64,000 nucleotides of DNA, from the NCBI RefSeq assembly GCF_005885675.1, contig NZ_VANR01000003.1, positions 186,001-250,000 on the forward strand, in the 5' to 3' direction. Positions 1-8,232 of the stretch are shown in pieces; the stretch's first letter is position 1, and each line of letters begins with the position of its first letter. The stretch is from Polaribacter aestuariivivens. Lineage in GTDB: Bacteria > Bacteroidota > Bacteroidia > Flavobacteriales > Flavobacteriaceae. The position numbers and the translations under genes were made by a program. The notes beneath the pieces were generated by a model. It was not told where the DNA came from, did not search any database, and saw only the letters and a list, made by a program, of their open reading frames with translations.

Positions 1-233
1 GCAATTACATTTGTATAAGGTTCAAAATAACTAGCAAATAATTCGTCAGCACTTTTTTCTGAGGGCAAAAACAATAAGCTAGAAAGTGAAACCAGAAAAA
101 GAACAGAGGCAGCAATCAACCATTTTTTTGAAAAGAAAAAGTTATTTTTCTTTTCAATTTGCTGAAGCTTTATTTTGCCTTTCTCATACTCTTTATGAGC
201 TGCAACTATTTTTATATCATCGTCTGTAATCAT
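1..233 (-). CDS. Membrane protein downstream of sigma factor (C-terminus off window)
   Basis: Partial gene entering from the left edge; only the first 77 codons are visible. The start ATG (231-233) overlaps the stop of the sigma-factor gene as ATGA, which suggests translational coupling. The visible part has a charged cytoplasmic N-terminus of about 38 residues, rich in Lys and Glu, one hydrophobic segment (about residues 38-57), then an extracytoplasmic stretch with a FASYFEPYTNVIA motif. A one-TM protein of this design directly after a sigma-70 gene is common in Bacteroidota, and these often continue as TPR-like proteins. An anti-sigma or sensor role is inferred from position only. Without the C-terminus the family cannot be fixed. 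Confidence 0.6.
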   Translation of the reverse strand, partial: MITDDDIKIVAAHKEYEKGKIKLQQIEKKNNFFFSKKWLIAASVLFLVSLSSLLFLPSEKSADELFASYFEPYTNVI

Positions 234-772
234 GTCATTTTATCTTTCAAACTCTTTAAACATCTCGATTTTTGACTTTTTACAACATCTTTATGATTAT
301 AACCTAAATGTGTTGTAATTTCTTCTAAATTAAATCCTCTAAAATAAAACAAGGTTAAAATTTGCTGGCATTTTTCACCCAATAAATCAAAACTCTTTTT
401 TAGTAATTGTTGTTTATCACTCAATTCTTGTAAAAACAAAACTTCATATTCTTTTTCTGTTTTAAAATTGCTTTCTTTAAAAGAATCTACAATTTGTAAT
501 TTATTTTCTTTCTTAATTTTATTATAAATGACATACTTTCCAATACTAAAAAGATAGGTTTTTATTGTACTATCAAATTGAACTAATTTTCCTGTTTTAA
601 TATTTTGAATGAAAGCCAAAATAACATCTTGATAGATGTCTGTAATTTCTTCGTTATTAATGTTGAATTTTTTAGCATAATTAAAAAAGGGCTTTTTATA
701 ATCTAGATATATTTTTTCTAAGACTTCATCATTATCCCTTTTTAATTCTTCTAAAATTTGATTCTCTTTCAT
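230..772 (-). CDS. RNA polymerase sigma factor, sigma-70/ECF type
   Basis: A 180-residue protein beginning MKENQILEEL. The frame is open 19 codons further upstream, but that extension is a Phe-rich low-complexity stretch unlike a sigma N-terminus, so the ATG at 770-772 is preferred. Region 2 is visible around the DIYQDVILAF segment. Region 4 near the C-terminus is a helix-turn-helix (FNLEEITTHLGYNHKDVV) followed by a basic tail. The length suits the sigma-70/ECF family, which redirects RNA polymerase to a dedicated promoter set. It overlaps the next membrane-protein gene by 4 bp, so sigma and a putative membrane regulator are made together. Target genes cannot be read from the sequence. Confidence 0.85.
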   Translation of the reverse strand: MKENQILEELKRDNDEVLEKIYLDYKKPFFNYAKKFNINNEEITDIYQDVILAFIQNIKTGKLVQFDSTIKTYLFSIGKYVIYNKIKKENKLQIVDSFKESNFKTEKEYEVLFLQELSDKQQLLKKSFDLLGEKCQQILTLFYFRGFNLEEITTHLGYNHKDVVKSQKSRCLKSLKDKMT

Positions 773-890
773 ACTTAATATCAAAAAAGTAAAAACGTAA
801 ACATTTTTAGTAAAAATAAAAAAAAGCAATGGTTAATGTTTACTTTTTTAAAAACTAGCTATAAAAAGAGTAACTAAAAGATGTTTAAGT

Positions 891-1628
891 ATGAAAAAAT
901 TAAAATTATTCTCTGTTTTTGTTTTGTTTTTATTGGTTGGAAACTCTATAAATGCACAGATTTGGAAAAAAATTAAAGACAAAGCCATTCAAAAAGTAGA
1001 AAATAAAATCGATGTTGAGGTTGACAAAACTCTCGACAAAACTTTTGAAGGGAAACAAAATTTAAAATCAAGTAAATACTTTTTTAACAGTCAAGTTACT
1101 ATTTCAATAGAAACTGAAAGTAATGATAAAGCAAGTTTTAATCTATTGTTTGGACCGAATAAAGAGATTGTTTGTATGCAAATGAGTAGTGGTGAGAATG
1201 ATAATATTTTTAATGTGATTACACCAAAAAAGATAGAAACATTTATCAATGCATCTGGAATGAAAATTAGAAAAGCTACTAGTGCAGAAGAATTTTCTGG
1301 CTACAATAATTTAGACAAAATACCATCAAAAGAAGATTTAGTAAAAACAGGAAAAACCAAAAACATCTTGGGATATACTTGTAACGAATACGAATATAAA
1401 AATGATGGAGGAACAGTAAAAGCATGGGTTGTTGAAGGCAATTTCCCCATAAAAGCATCTTACGCTCCAGTTTTGGGTATGGTTACAAACGGCCCTATAA
1501 AGGGATTTGTTTTAGAACTAAACTACAGTGCTGCTAATGGAGAACAATCCAAAATATATGTAACTAAAATAGACCGCAATAAAATTTTAACAATTAACAC
1601 TTCAGAATATAAATCTCTTGGATTTTAA
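891..1628 (+). CDS. Secreted DUF4412-type protein
   Basis: A 245-residue protein with a signal peptide (hydrophobic to about residue 20, cleavage near NSINAQ). The mature part begins with a Lys/Val-rich amphipathic stretch (KIKDKAIQKVENKI). It then has the pattern typical of DUF4412 proteins, including NILGYTCNEYEYKNDGG and a following AWVVEGNFPIK segment. The molecular function of this family is unknown; members are periplasmic or surface exposed. It is transcribed divergently from the sigma gene and ends 10 bp before the FG-GAP protein, so the two are probably one transcript. The family call rests on motif recall. Confidence 0.65.
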   Translation: MKKLKLFSVFVLFLLVGNSINAQIWKKIKDKAIQKVENKIDVEVDKTLDKTFEGKQNLKSSKYFFNSQVTISIETESNDKASFNLLFGPNKEIVCMQMSSGENDNIFNVITPKKIETFINASGMKIRKATSAEEFSGYNNLDKIPSKEDLVKTGKTKNILGYTCNEYEYKNDGGTVKAWVVEGNFPIKASYAPVLGMVTNGPIKGFVLELNYSAANGEQSKIYVTKIDRNKILTINTSEYKSLGF

Positions 1629-1638
1629 AAAATAAACT

Positions 1639-3099
1639 ATGAAAACAAAATTAATTTACTTATTCATTCTAATTTTTAATGTAAATACATACTCTCAATT
1701 AAGTTTTATTGAAAAAAACACCATATTTAAAGCAGTTTCAAACGGAGAAATAAAATTTGCAGATGTAGACAATGATAATGATTTAGATGTTTTAATAACA
1801 GGAAATCACGAAAACACAAATAACGCTACAACAACCTCTATTGCAGAATTATATTTAAATGACGGTTTAGGTAATTTTACGTTAGATGTTAACAATAATT
1901 TTCAAAAAATGTATGAAACCGCTGTAAGTTTCTTTGATTTTGATGGAGACAATGATTTAGATTTACTCATGTTAGGGCAACCAGATACAGGTCAGCCAGT
2001 ATCTAGATTATACAGAAATAATGGATCTGGAAATTTCACCTTAGTAACCAACACACCAATAATTGGGGTAACTTCTGGTACAGTAATAACAGCAGATTTA
2101 GATGGAGATAATGATTTAGATATTTTTCTTAGTGGTTATAAAAATGTAAATGATGGTAGGCAATCTAAAGTATATTTTAATGATGGATCAGGTAATTTTG
2201 TAGAATCAACAAATAATCCGTTTATACCTGTTTCAGGAGCTTCTTCAGATGCTGCAGATATAGATAATGATAACGATTTAGATATTATTCTTTCTGGATA
2301 TAATTTTTCAAATAATGCATACATCACGAAATTATACATCAATAATGGTCAAGGTTTTTTTAGTTTAGACTCTACAAATTCTTTTGATGGTTTTAATAAT
2401 GGAGACATCCGTTTTGAAGATTTAGACAACGATGGCGATAAAGACATTGCCATTGTTGGTGGTACAAGTGCTTTTAACATACCCATACAATCTAAACTAT
2501 ATATAAATACAGGTAATGGTAGTTTTACAGAACAGAATGCCACTTACGATTCTTTAATTTTAAGTGATTTTGACTTTGAAGATGTAGATAATGACAATGA
2601 TTTAGACTTGATAATTATAGGAATGAACAGTAATTCACAAACAATTTCTAATCTGTATTTAAATGATGGATCAGCAAATTTTACGTTACAAAGTTCTGTA
2701 AATCTTTTAACAGTTCATAAAGGAGATGTTGCTTTTGCAGATGTTAATAACGATAATAAAAAAGATATCTTATTGTCAGGCAAAAACATATCTAACAATG
2801 GTTCTTTAGATTTTATCAAATTGTACGTGAATCAATCTACATTATCTTTACCATATTACACACCTTCAAGAATTAGTGTTTTTCCAAATCCAGCAAGTTT
2901 AAATTTTACAATTTCTTCAGAAAATTTAACAATAGAAAACATAGAAATTTACAACCTTTTAGGAGAAAAGTTGCTTCATAAAAAAGTAAACAATACTTCT
3001 AAGATAGAGATAAATTCCTCAAATTTTTCAAAAGGAATTTATTTAGTAAAAATAAAATCGGTAAATAAAATTACTTCAAAAAAATTAATAATTAAATAA
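1639..3099 (+). CDS. FG-GAP/VCBS repeat protein with T9SS sorting domain
   Basis: A 486-residue secreted protein with a signal peptide ending about NTYSQ. It carries seven Asp/Asn-rich repeats of the form DxDNDNDLDxxxxG, for example DVDNDNDLDVLITG, DFDGDNDLDLLMLG and DLDNDGDKDIAIVG. Such loops bind calcium in integrin-like FG-GAP beta-propellers, and seven repeats fit a complete propeller. The last 75 or so residues, from about ISVFPNPASLNF to SKGIYLVKI and a basic end KKLIIK, are a type A sorting domain that directs export through the type IX system and attachment at the cell surface. A surface adhesin or ligand-binding role is inferred. It is probably co-transcribed with the DUF4412 gene. 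Confidence 0.85.
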   Translation: MKTKLIYLFILIFNVNTYSQLSFIEKNTIFKAVSNGEIKFADVDNDNDLDVLITGNHENTNNATTTSIAELYLNDGLGNFTLDVNNNFQKMYETAVSFFDFDGDNDLDLLMLGQPDTGQPVSRLYRNNGSGNFTLVTNTPIIGVTSGTVITADLDGDNDLDIFLSGYKNVNDGRQSKVYFNDGSGNFVESTNNPFIPVSGASSDAADIDNDNDLDIILSGYNFSNNAYITKLYINNGQGFFSLDSTNSFDGFNNGDIRFEDLDNDGDKDIAIVGGTSAFNIPIQSKLYINTGNGSFTEQNATYDSLILSDFDFEDVDNDNDLDLIIIGMNSNSQTISNLYLNDGSANFTLQSSVNLLTVHKGDVAFADVNNDNKKDILLSGKNISNNGSLDFIKLYVNQSTLSLPYYTPSRISVFPNPASLNFTISSENLTIENIEIYNLLGEKLLHKKVNNTSKIEINSSNFSKGIYLVKIKSVNKITSKKLIIK

Positions 3100-3151
3100 A
3101 AAAAAGAATAAATACTAATAAATATATTTTAGGAGTTTGTATTTATTGAGT

Positions 3152-3185
3152 AAACAGCATCAAAGTAATTTTTGATGCTGTTTTT
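3152..3185. terminator. Bidirectional terminator
   Basis: Inverted repeat CAGCATCAAA (3155-3164) and TTTGATGCTG (3171-3180) with a 6-nt loop, an A-run on the left and a T-run on the right. It lies between two convergent genes and serves both; the leftward gene's stop codon is inside the T-run. A weaker inverted repeat (AATAAATAC at 3107, GTATTTATT at 3139) precedes it. Confidence 0.85.
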
Positions 3186-3657
3186 ATACGCCAATTTCAT
3201 CAATATTAATTTTATTTAAACTCTTTTTTTGTGCTTTATGAAACTGCAGATTATCAAAAAAAAGAAGCAAAGAAAAAAGCAATAAAAGAACAGTAATAGA
3301 TAAACGAAAGAAGTAAATACTCCTTTTTAATTCTAATTGATAATATCCATCAATAAAAAAGTAGATAATTACAGATAGAACAAGGGCTAAAGATATGGAG
3401 AAAATTAAATCGCAAATTCTAAAAACTTTATAAGTAGTAGATTTTATAGAAAGTGTTCTTTGAAGTTTATCTACATTAAATAAAAAACTTATTACAGCTA
3501 ATAAATTAAGCAATATTGGTATTAGGAGGCTAACATCATTCTCTATAGCCAAGAGAGGATTTTCATATCTTAAAAACTCTCTAATTACAATATAAATACC
3601 TAAAAAAAGGAAACAAATTAATAGCAAACAAAAGAGTATCCTTTTTACTTTTTTCAT
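3184..3657 (-). CDS. Small integral membrane protein, unknown
   Basis: A 157-residue protein with four clear hydrophobic helices, at about residues 6-26, 42-62, 83-103 and 118-137, and short Lys-rich loops. I do not recognise the family. The gene is monocistronic, convergent with the FG-GAP gene and sharing its terminator, and divergent from the TonB-like gene. No enzymatic motif is visible. The start ATG is at 3655-3657, and no other in-frame Met gives the first helix a basic N-terminus. Confidence 0.6.
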   Translation of the reverse strand: MKKVKRILFCLLLICFLFLGIYIVIREFLRYENPLLAIENDVSLLIPILLNLLAVISFLFNVDKLQRTLSIKSTTYKVFRICDLIFSISLALVLSVIIYFFIDGYYQLELKRSIYFFRLSITVLLLLFSLLLFFDNLQFHKAQKKSLNKINIDEIGV

Positions 3658-3776
3658 TCTGTAAAAATAAATAAAATAAACAATTTAAAAGGTATTAAAT
3701 AGAGCGTCAATAACTTACAGTTTTTTATGGCACGAACTTTGATTTAACAAAGTCTTAACATTAAAACTTTCTAATT

Positions 3777-4517
3777 ATGAAAAACCTAAAAAAACTACCA
3801 ACCAAACAATTAGAAAAGTTCTCTAACATTTTTACCCAGTTAGGACTTGTATTAGTGCTCTTTATCGTTTACATCACTTTAGAGCACCAAACAGAGCAAA
3901 AAGGAGTCGCCATTTATCAACCAAATGATAACAACTTTGTTTACATTCAACCAGATAAACAAGTATTGTTTCAAAAAGAGGTAAAGGAAATTCCAAAAAC
4001 ACAAGCTGTAAAAAAACAAACTTTTATTCCAGAAGAAGTGGTAAAAGGAAATGACGATATTAAAGAAACAATTATAGATGTTCCAAAAGAAGATCCTGTT
4101 TTAGTAAATATCGATGATATTGTCGTAGCAAAAATTCCTGATGAAGATCCATTTGTAAATGATGTACCTTTTGTGATGATAGAAGACGCGCCAATTTTTA
4201 AAGGCTGTGAAGGTTTATCTAAAGAAGAAAATAAACTTTGTTTCGATAAAAAAATGAAACAATTTGTACAACGTAATTTCGACGCTGATTTAGCGAGTGA
4301 ATTAGGCTTAAGAGCAGGAAAATATAAAATTCAAACTCAATTTTTAATTGATGATAAAGGAAACGTTGTCGATATTAAAATTAGAGCACCACACAAACAA
4401 TTGGAAAAAGAAACCAATGATTTGATTAAAAAATTACCAAAATTTACTCCAGGAAAACAACGAAACAAACCTGTAAGAGTAAGATACACACTACCCATAG
4501 CTTTTAGTGTAGAATAA
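3777..4517 (+). CDS. Energy transducer TonB-like protein
   Basis: A 246-residue protein. It has a short cytoplasmic N-terminus, one signal-anchor helix (about residues 20-38), a periplasmic linker rich in Lys, Pro and acidic residues, and a C-terminal TonB-type domain (about 130-246). That domain contains DDKGNVVDIKIRAPH and the final strand VRVRYTLPIAFSVE. TonB proteins carry proton-motive energy from ExbBD to outer-membrane receptors. No exbBD is adjacent. The C-terminal domain has a Cys pair (FKGCEG...LCF) shared with the tonB at 18.2-18.9 kb and with RemB. The leader sequence before the ATG (attaaaactttct) also resembles that of the paralogue. Confidence 0.8.
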   Translation: MKNLKKLPTKQLEKFSNIFTQLGLVLVLFIVYITLEHQTEQKGVAIYQPNDNNFVYIQPDKQVLFQKEVKEIPKTQAVKKQTFIPEEVVKGNDDIKETIIDVPKEDPVLVNIDDIVVAKIPDEDPFVNDVPFVMIEDAPIFKGCEGLSKEENKLCFDKKMKQFVQRNFDADLASELGLRAGKYKIQTQFLIDDKGNVVDIKIRAPHKQLEKETNDLIKKLPKFTPGKQRNKPVRVRYTLPIAFSVE

Positions 4518-4526
4518 AAAGATTAT

Positions 4527-4553
4527 AACCCAACTGAAAAGTTGGGTTTTTTT
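4527..4553 (+). terminator. Rho-independent terminator
   Basis: Perfect 9-bp stem AACCCAACT/AGTTGGGTT (4527-4535 and 4540-4548) closed by a GAAA tetraloop and followed by a T-run. Located 10 bp after the tonB-like stop codon. Confidence 0.9.
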
Positions 4554-4602
4554 ATGCAACTTAAAAATAAAATCTCTTAACGTTCTTAATACAAGGTTTT
4601 AG

Positions 4603-4610
4603 TACATTTG
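4603..4610 (+). promoter_or_regulatory. -7 element of deoC promoter
   Basis: TACATTTG matches the Bacteroidota TAnnTTTG box exactly and ends only 4 nt before the deoC ATG. The transcript would therefore be leaderless or nearly so. No good TTTG -33 box is seen at the usual distance. Confidence 0.6.
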
Positions 4611-4614
4611 TAAG

Positions 4615-5361
4615 ATGAATATTAGTCGATTTTTAGATGCAACTTATTTAAAAACAGCTGAGCAAGCACAAATTTCTGATGAAGAAAATTTGCAAAATGT
4701 AATTGCATTGGTAGAAGAAGCCATTTTGTATGATTATAAATTAATTATGATTCGTGCAAGCTACATTTCTATTGCAAAAAGATTGTTAGCAGATGCAAAA
4801 TCCTCTACATTAATTGGTACTGTAATTGGTTTTCACGAGGGAACATCTACTATTGAAGAAAAATTAAACGAAGCACAAAAAGCGATTGATTTGGGTGCAG
4901 ACGAGTTAGATTTTGTAATAAATTACAAAGCTTTTAAAGATGGTAATATCAACCTAATTCAAAAGGAAGTGACAAATTACACAGAAATTTGTCTTAAAAA
5001 TAAAAAGGTTGCAAAATTTATTATTGAAGTTGCAGCCTTAACAAATAAAGAAATAATTGTAATTTCACAATTGATAAAAAAAATCATTTTAGATAATTTC
5101 GGAGAAGAAAATGCAAAAAATGTATTTGTAAAATCGTCTACAGGATTTTTTAAAACCGAAAATAATTTACCAAATGGAGCAACGTTTGAAACCATGAGTT
5201 TAATTATAAAAAATGCGAAACCATTACAAATTAAAGCTGCAGGAGGTGTTAGAGATTATGAAACTGCAGTAAAAATGATAAATTTAGGTGTTGATAGAAT
5301 TGGCACATCATCATCAAAAGCAATTGTAACTAAAGAAAAACAAACAAACCAAGATTATTAA
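4615..5361 (+). CDS. deoC: Deoxyribose-phosphate aldolase
   Basis: A 248-residue cytoplasmic aldolase that cleaves 2-deoxyribose-5-phosphate to acetaldehyde and glyceraldehyde-3-phosphate during deoxynucleoside salvage. The Schiff-base lysine is in FVKSSTGFF (K173). The second active-site lysine is in QIKAAGGVRD (K207), and the conserved Asp is in LGADELDFVIN (about D99). It starts MNISRFLDATYLK, typical of flavobacterial DeoC, right after a promoter box. The acyltransferase gene begins 2 bp after its stop, so deoC, the acyltransferase and remB are likely one operon. No other deo genes are nearby. Confidence 0.93.
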   Translation: MNISRFLDATYLKTAEQAQISDEENLQNVIALVEEAILYDYKLIMIRASYISIAKRLLADAKSSTLIGTVIGFHEGTSTIEEKLNEAQKAIDLGADELDFVINYKAFKDGNINLIQKEVTNYTEICLKNKKVAKFIIEVAALTNKEIIVISQLIKKIILDNFGEENAKNVFVKSSTGFFKTENNLPNGATFETMSLIIKNAKPLQIKAAGGVRDYETAVKMINLGVDRIGTSSSKAIVTKEKQTNQDY

Positions 5362-5363
5362 TT

Positions 5364-5936
5364 TTGAAAGAATATTTCGCACACGAAACTGCAGTAATAG
5401 ATGCAGATTGTAATATAGGAAAAGATACCAAAATATGGCACTTTAGTCATATTATGTCTCATTGTATTATTGGAGAAAGCTGCAATATTGGTCAAAATGT
5501 AGTAGTTTCACCCAAAGTTGTCTTAGGCAAAAACGTAAAAGTACAAAACAACGTTTCAATTTATACTGGTGTAATTTGTGAAAACGATGTTTTTTTAGGG
5601 CCATCTATGGTTTTTACAAATGTAATAAACCCAAGAAGTGCAATAAAAAGGCAAGATCAATATTTAAAAACTCTTGTAAAAAAAGGAGCAAGTATTGGAG
5701 CAAATGCAACTATAGTTTGTGGAAATAATATTGGCGAGTTTGCTTTTATTGGAGCAGGAGCAGTAGTTACAAAAGAAGTACCACCTTTTGCTTTAGTTGT
5801 TGGAAACCCTTCTAAACAAATTGGTTGGGTAAGTGAATATGGACACAGATTAAACTTTGACGAAAAAGGTTTTGCTACTTGTAAAGAAAGCAAACAACAA
5901 TATCAACTCAAAAACAATAGCGTAATAAAATTATAA
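5364..5936 (+). CDS. Left-handed beta-helix (hexapeptide) acyltransferase
   Basis: A 190-residue protein starting at TTG 2 bp after deoC. Hexapeptide repeats run through most of it (CNIGKDTKIW, IGESCNIGQN, VVLGKNVKV, GASIGANATIVCG, EFAFIGAGAVVT), forming the parallel beta-helix of LpxA-like N- or O-acetyltransferases. The closest type by eye is the WlbB/WbpD group, which acetylates a 3-amino-UDP-sugar for surface polysaccharide. The exact sugar substrate is not readable. Position directly before remB suggests a link to cell-surface or gliding functions, but this is inference. Confidence 0.8.
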   Translation: MKEYFAHETAVIDADCNIGKDTKIWHFSHIMSHCIIGESCNIGQNVVVSPKVVLGKNVKVQNNVSIYTGVICENDVFLGPSMVFTNVINPRSAIKRQDQYLKTLVKKGASIGANATIVCGNNIGEFAFIGAGAVVTKEVPPFALVVGNPSKQIGWVSEYGHRLNFDEKGFATCKESKQQYQLKNNSVIKL

Positions 5937-5937
5937 G

Positions 5938-8016
5938 ATGATTAGAAAGTACCTACTTTTAGTTCTATTATTTCCCTCAATATACTACTCACAAACAGAA
6001 AGATACCCAGTATTTGATGCTTGTAAAGGTGAAAACATTTCCGATATTAAAAATTGCTTTTTATCAACCACAAAAAAACATTTTTTTGCAGAATTTAAAA
6101 CACCACCAATCGTAGAAAATGAAAACTATCAAGGTATTGCAAAAGTGTTGTTTGTAGTTACGAAAGAAGGTGATTTTAAAATAATTTATGTAAACTCACC
6201 ATATGAAGAAATAAGAACTGAAGCAGAAAGAGCATTTAAAGTATTTCCAAGAATAATTCCTGCAAAATATAACAATAGAAATATTGAAATGCAATTTGAG
6301 CTACCAATTTCATTTCCAATTGATACAACAACTGAACTTATCACAAATACAACAAAAAACACCACAGATGTAAATAATCAAAAAGAAAATTTATTTGCAA
6401 TTGTTGAAAAAAATAGAATAGCAGACTCTACCTTTTTAGAACATAACAGCCAATTAAACATTCCATTTACACATCAAAGATATGTAGACTATGAATTCGC
6501 GATGCACAAAGCAGATGGCACACACACAGCTTCAAAACCCTATACCTACAATGAAGTTAATAAATACTTTAATCTTACAGACTTTAAAAAGAAATTTTTA
6601 AAACCAGAAGTAAAATCTTGGGTTGGTAATAAAATCTGGAACGAACATTTACTACAAGTAAAAAAGAAAGATTTTTGGTTCACTTTAGATTTTTTAGTTG
6701 ACGTTCAATTTGGTAAAGACAACTCTGATGTAGCTTACACATATAAAAACTCTCGCATTTTAACCGTAAACGGAGGTTTAGGTAATAAATTCTCATACTC
6801 AGCAACTGTGTATGAAAGTCAAGGTAGATTTGCAGACTATATAAACAGCTATATTTCAAATAGATCATTACTAACAAGACCCAAAAATTCAGAAGGTTTA
6901 GTTCCAGGAAGAGGAAAAGCAAAAGGTTTCAAAGAAGATAGTTTTGATTATCCAGTTGCAGAAGGTTATTTAGCCTTTCAGCCAAATAAATTTATGCAAT
7001 TCCAATTTGGTAATGGAAAAAACTTTATAGGTGATGGTTACAGATCTTTTGTACTTTCAGATGTTTCTGCACCAACAACCTATTTAAAAATGAAAGTAGA
7101 TTTTTGGAAATTACAATACACCAATATTTGGATGTGGAATACAGAACCATCAATTTCTGCAGCATCTAATCCAAACGAACACGCCAGAAAATACATTGCA
7201 GCACATTATTTAAGCTTAAATATTACCAAAAAATTAAACATTGGTTTTTTTGAAACAGCCATTTCTTCAGGAGAACAAGGTTTTGATGCAGGCTTTTTAA
7301 ACCCGGTAATTTTTTACAGATCAGTAGAATTTAATAGAGGTGAAGATGCAGGAAACGCTATTATTGGATTAACAGGAAAATACAAATTAAATAAAAATAT
7401 ATCTTTATACTCTCAATTAGTTGTAGATGAGTTTTCAGTAGGAAACTTAAATAATTTGAGTGATTGGAGAAATAAATTCGCTTATCAAGTAGGAGCAAAG
7501 TATTTCAATGCCTTTAATGTTGATAATCTTTTTCTACAATTAGAATACAATTATGCGCGACCTTATACGTTCGCACATCAATCAGCCATTTTAAATTATG
7601 GAAATTATAGCCAACCTATGGCACACTTATGGGGCGCAAATTTTTATGAAGCAATAGCTATTGGTAGATATACCAAAGATAGGTGGTCTTTTAGCACAAA
7701 GCTAACACTAGGTAAAAAAGGTTTCGACTTTGAAGACGAAACAGTAAGTTATGGAGGTAATATTTATCAATCTTATAATGATAGGTTTTCAGATACAGGA
7801 AATGAAATAGGGCAAGGAAACACAGCAAATATATTCATAGCAGATATACAAACCAGTTATTTATTGAATCCATCTAACAACTTAAGTTTATTCGGAAGTT
7901 TCTTATACCGAAAATTTACTCCAGAAGTTGCAACCAATGCATATCCAGCTGGAAACACAGTTTGGTTTTCTGCAGGGATAAAAGCAGACTTGTTTAATTG
8001 GTATAAAGATTTTTAA
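5938..8016 (+). CDS. remB: Outer-membrane gliding-motility protein, RemB-like
   Basis: A 692-residue secreted protein with a signal peptide ending near IYYSQ. Residues about 20-135 form a TonB-C-like domain (YPVFDACKG, NCF, then AKVLFVVTKEGDFKIIYVNSP). The remaining 500 or so residues are aromatic-rich alternating strands typical of an outer-membrane beta-barrel, ending KADLFNWYKDF. This architecture matches what I recall of flavobacterial RemB, a protein needed for normal gliding and spreading. Its biochemical role is not known. It follows the acyltransferase stop by 1 bp and is last in the deoC operon. If not RemB, it is still a barrel protein with a periplasmic TonB-like domain. Confidence 0.65.
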   Translation: MIRKYLLLVLLFPSIYYSQTERYPVFDACKGENISDIKNCFLSTTKKHFFAEFKTPPIVENENYQGIAKVLFVVTKEGDFKIIYVNSPYEEIRTEAERAFKVFPRIIPAKYNNRNIEMQFELPISFPIDTTTELITNTTKNTTDVNNQKENLFAIVEKNRIADSTFLEHNSQLNIPFTHQRYVDYEFAMHKADGTHTASKPYTYNEVNKYFNLTDFKKKFLKPEVKSWVGNKIWNEHLLQVKKKDFWFTLDFLVDVQFGKDNSDVAYTYKNSRILTVNGGLGNKFSYSATVYESQGRFADYINSYISNRSLLTRPKNSEGLVPGRGKAKGFKEDSFDYPVAEGYLAFQPNKFMQFQFGNGKNFIGDGYRSFVLSDVSAPTTYLKMKVDFWKLQYTNIWMWNTEPSISAASNPNEHARKYIAAHYLSLNITKKLNIGFFETAISSGEQGFDAGFLNPVIFYRSVEFNRGEDAGNAIIGLTGKYKLNKNISLYSQLVVDEFSVGNLNNLSDWRNKFAYQVGAKYFNAFNVDNLFLQLEYNYARPYTFAHQSAILNYGNYSQPMAHLWGANFYEAIAIGRYTKDRWSFSTKLTLGKKGFDFEDETVSYGGNIYQSYNDRFSDTGNEIGQGNTANIFIADIQTSYLLNPSNNLSLFGSFLYRKFTPEVATNAYPAGNTVWFSAGIKADLFNWYKDF

Positions 8017-8033
8017 AATATTTAACCTTTTAA

Positions 8034-8066
8034 TTGTTTTTTGAATAAAAATATTACTTATATTTG
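8034..8066 (+). promoter_or_regulatory. Promoter-like sequence between remB and cyoE
   Basis: TTG (8034-8036), 22-nt spacer, then TATATTTG (8059-8066), an exact -7 box. It points into a hairpin that starts about 3 nt downstream, so either it drives a very short RNA or the match is by chance. Confidence 0.35.
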
Positions 8067-8068
8067 AG

Positions 8069-8100
8069 GTGTGGTTCGTTTAGAATCACACTTTTTCTTT
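8069..8100 (+). terminator. Hairpin with T-rich tail
   Basis: Stem 8069-8077 with 8083-8091 (GTGTGGTTC paired with GAATCACAC, one G-T pair), followed by a T-rich stretch. It is the likely first terminator of the deoC-acyltransferase-remB operon. Confidence 0.65.
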
Positions 8101-8114
8101 TTCATAGCAATTTT

Positions 8115-8144
8115 CCCACTCAATTTATTGAGTGGGTTTTTTTT
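8115..8144 (+). terminator. Rho-independent terminator
   Basis: Perfect stem CCCACTCAA/TTGAGTGGG (8115-8123, 8128-8136), loop ttta, then eight T. It is a second, stronger terminator about 25 nt after the first hairpin. Confidence 0.85.
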
Positions 8145-8206
8145 ATAACTTAATTTATGAACCAACAAAACCTGCTAAAAAATATGGTAAATTCATATTT
8201 ATCAAA

Positions 8207-8214
8207 TATCTTTG
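8207..8214 (+). promoter_or_regulatory. -7 element of the heme O synthase operon
   Basis: TATCTTTG is an exact TAnnTTTG box. It overlaps an in-frame upstream TTG at 8212, which argues against that codon as the start and for the ATG at 8233. No clear -33 box. Confidence 0.5.
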
Positions 8215-8232
8215 CAAGCTAATTGTGGTAAA

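Noticed and set aside
8069..8091. tRNA-like GGTTCGTTTAGAATC stretch
   Set aside because: No cloverleaf, no acceptor stem or anticodon arm; it is a terminator hairpin.
8158..8223. 21-codon frame before cyoE (MNQQNLLKNM...)
   Set aside because: It covers the promoter box of cyoE, so it would not be in the transcript; no sign of a leader peptide role.
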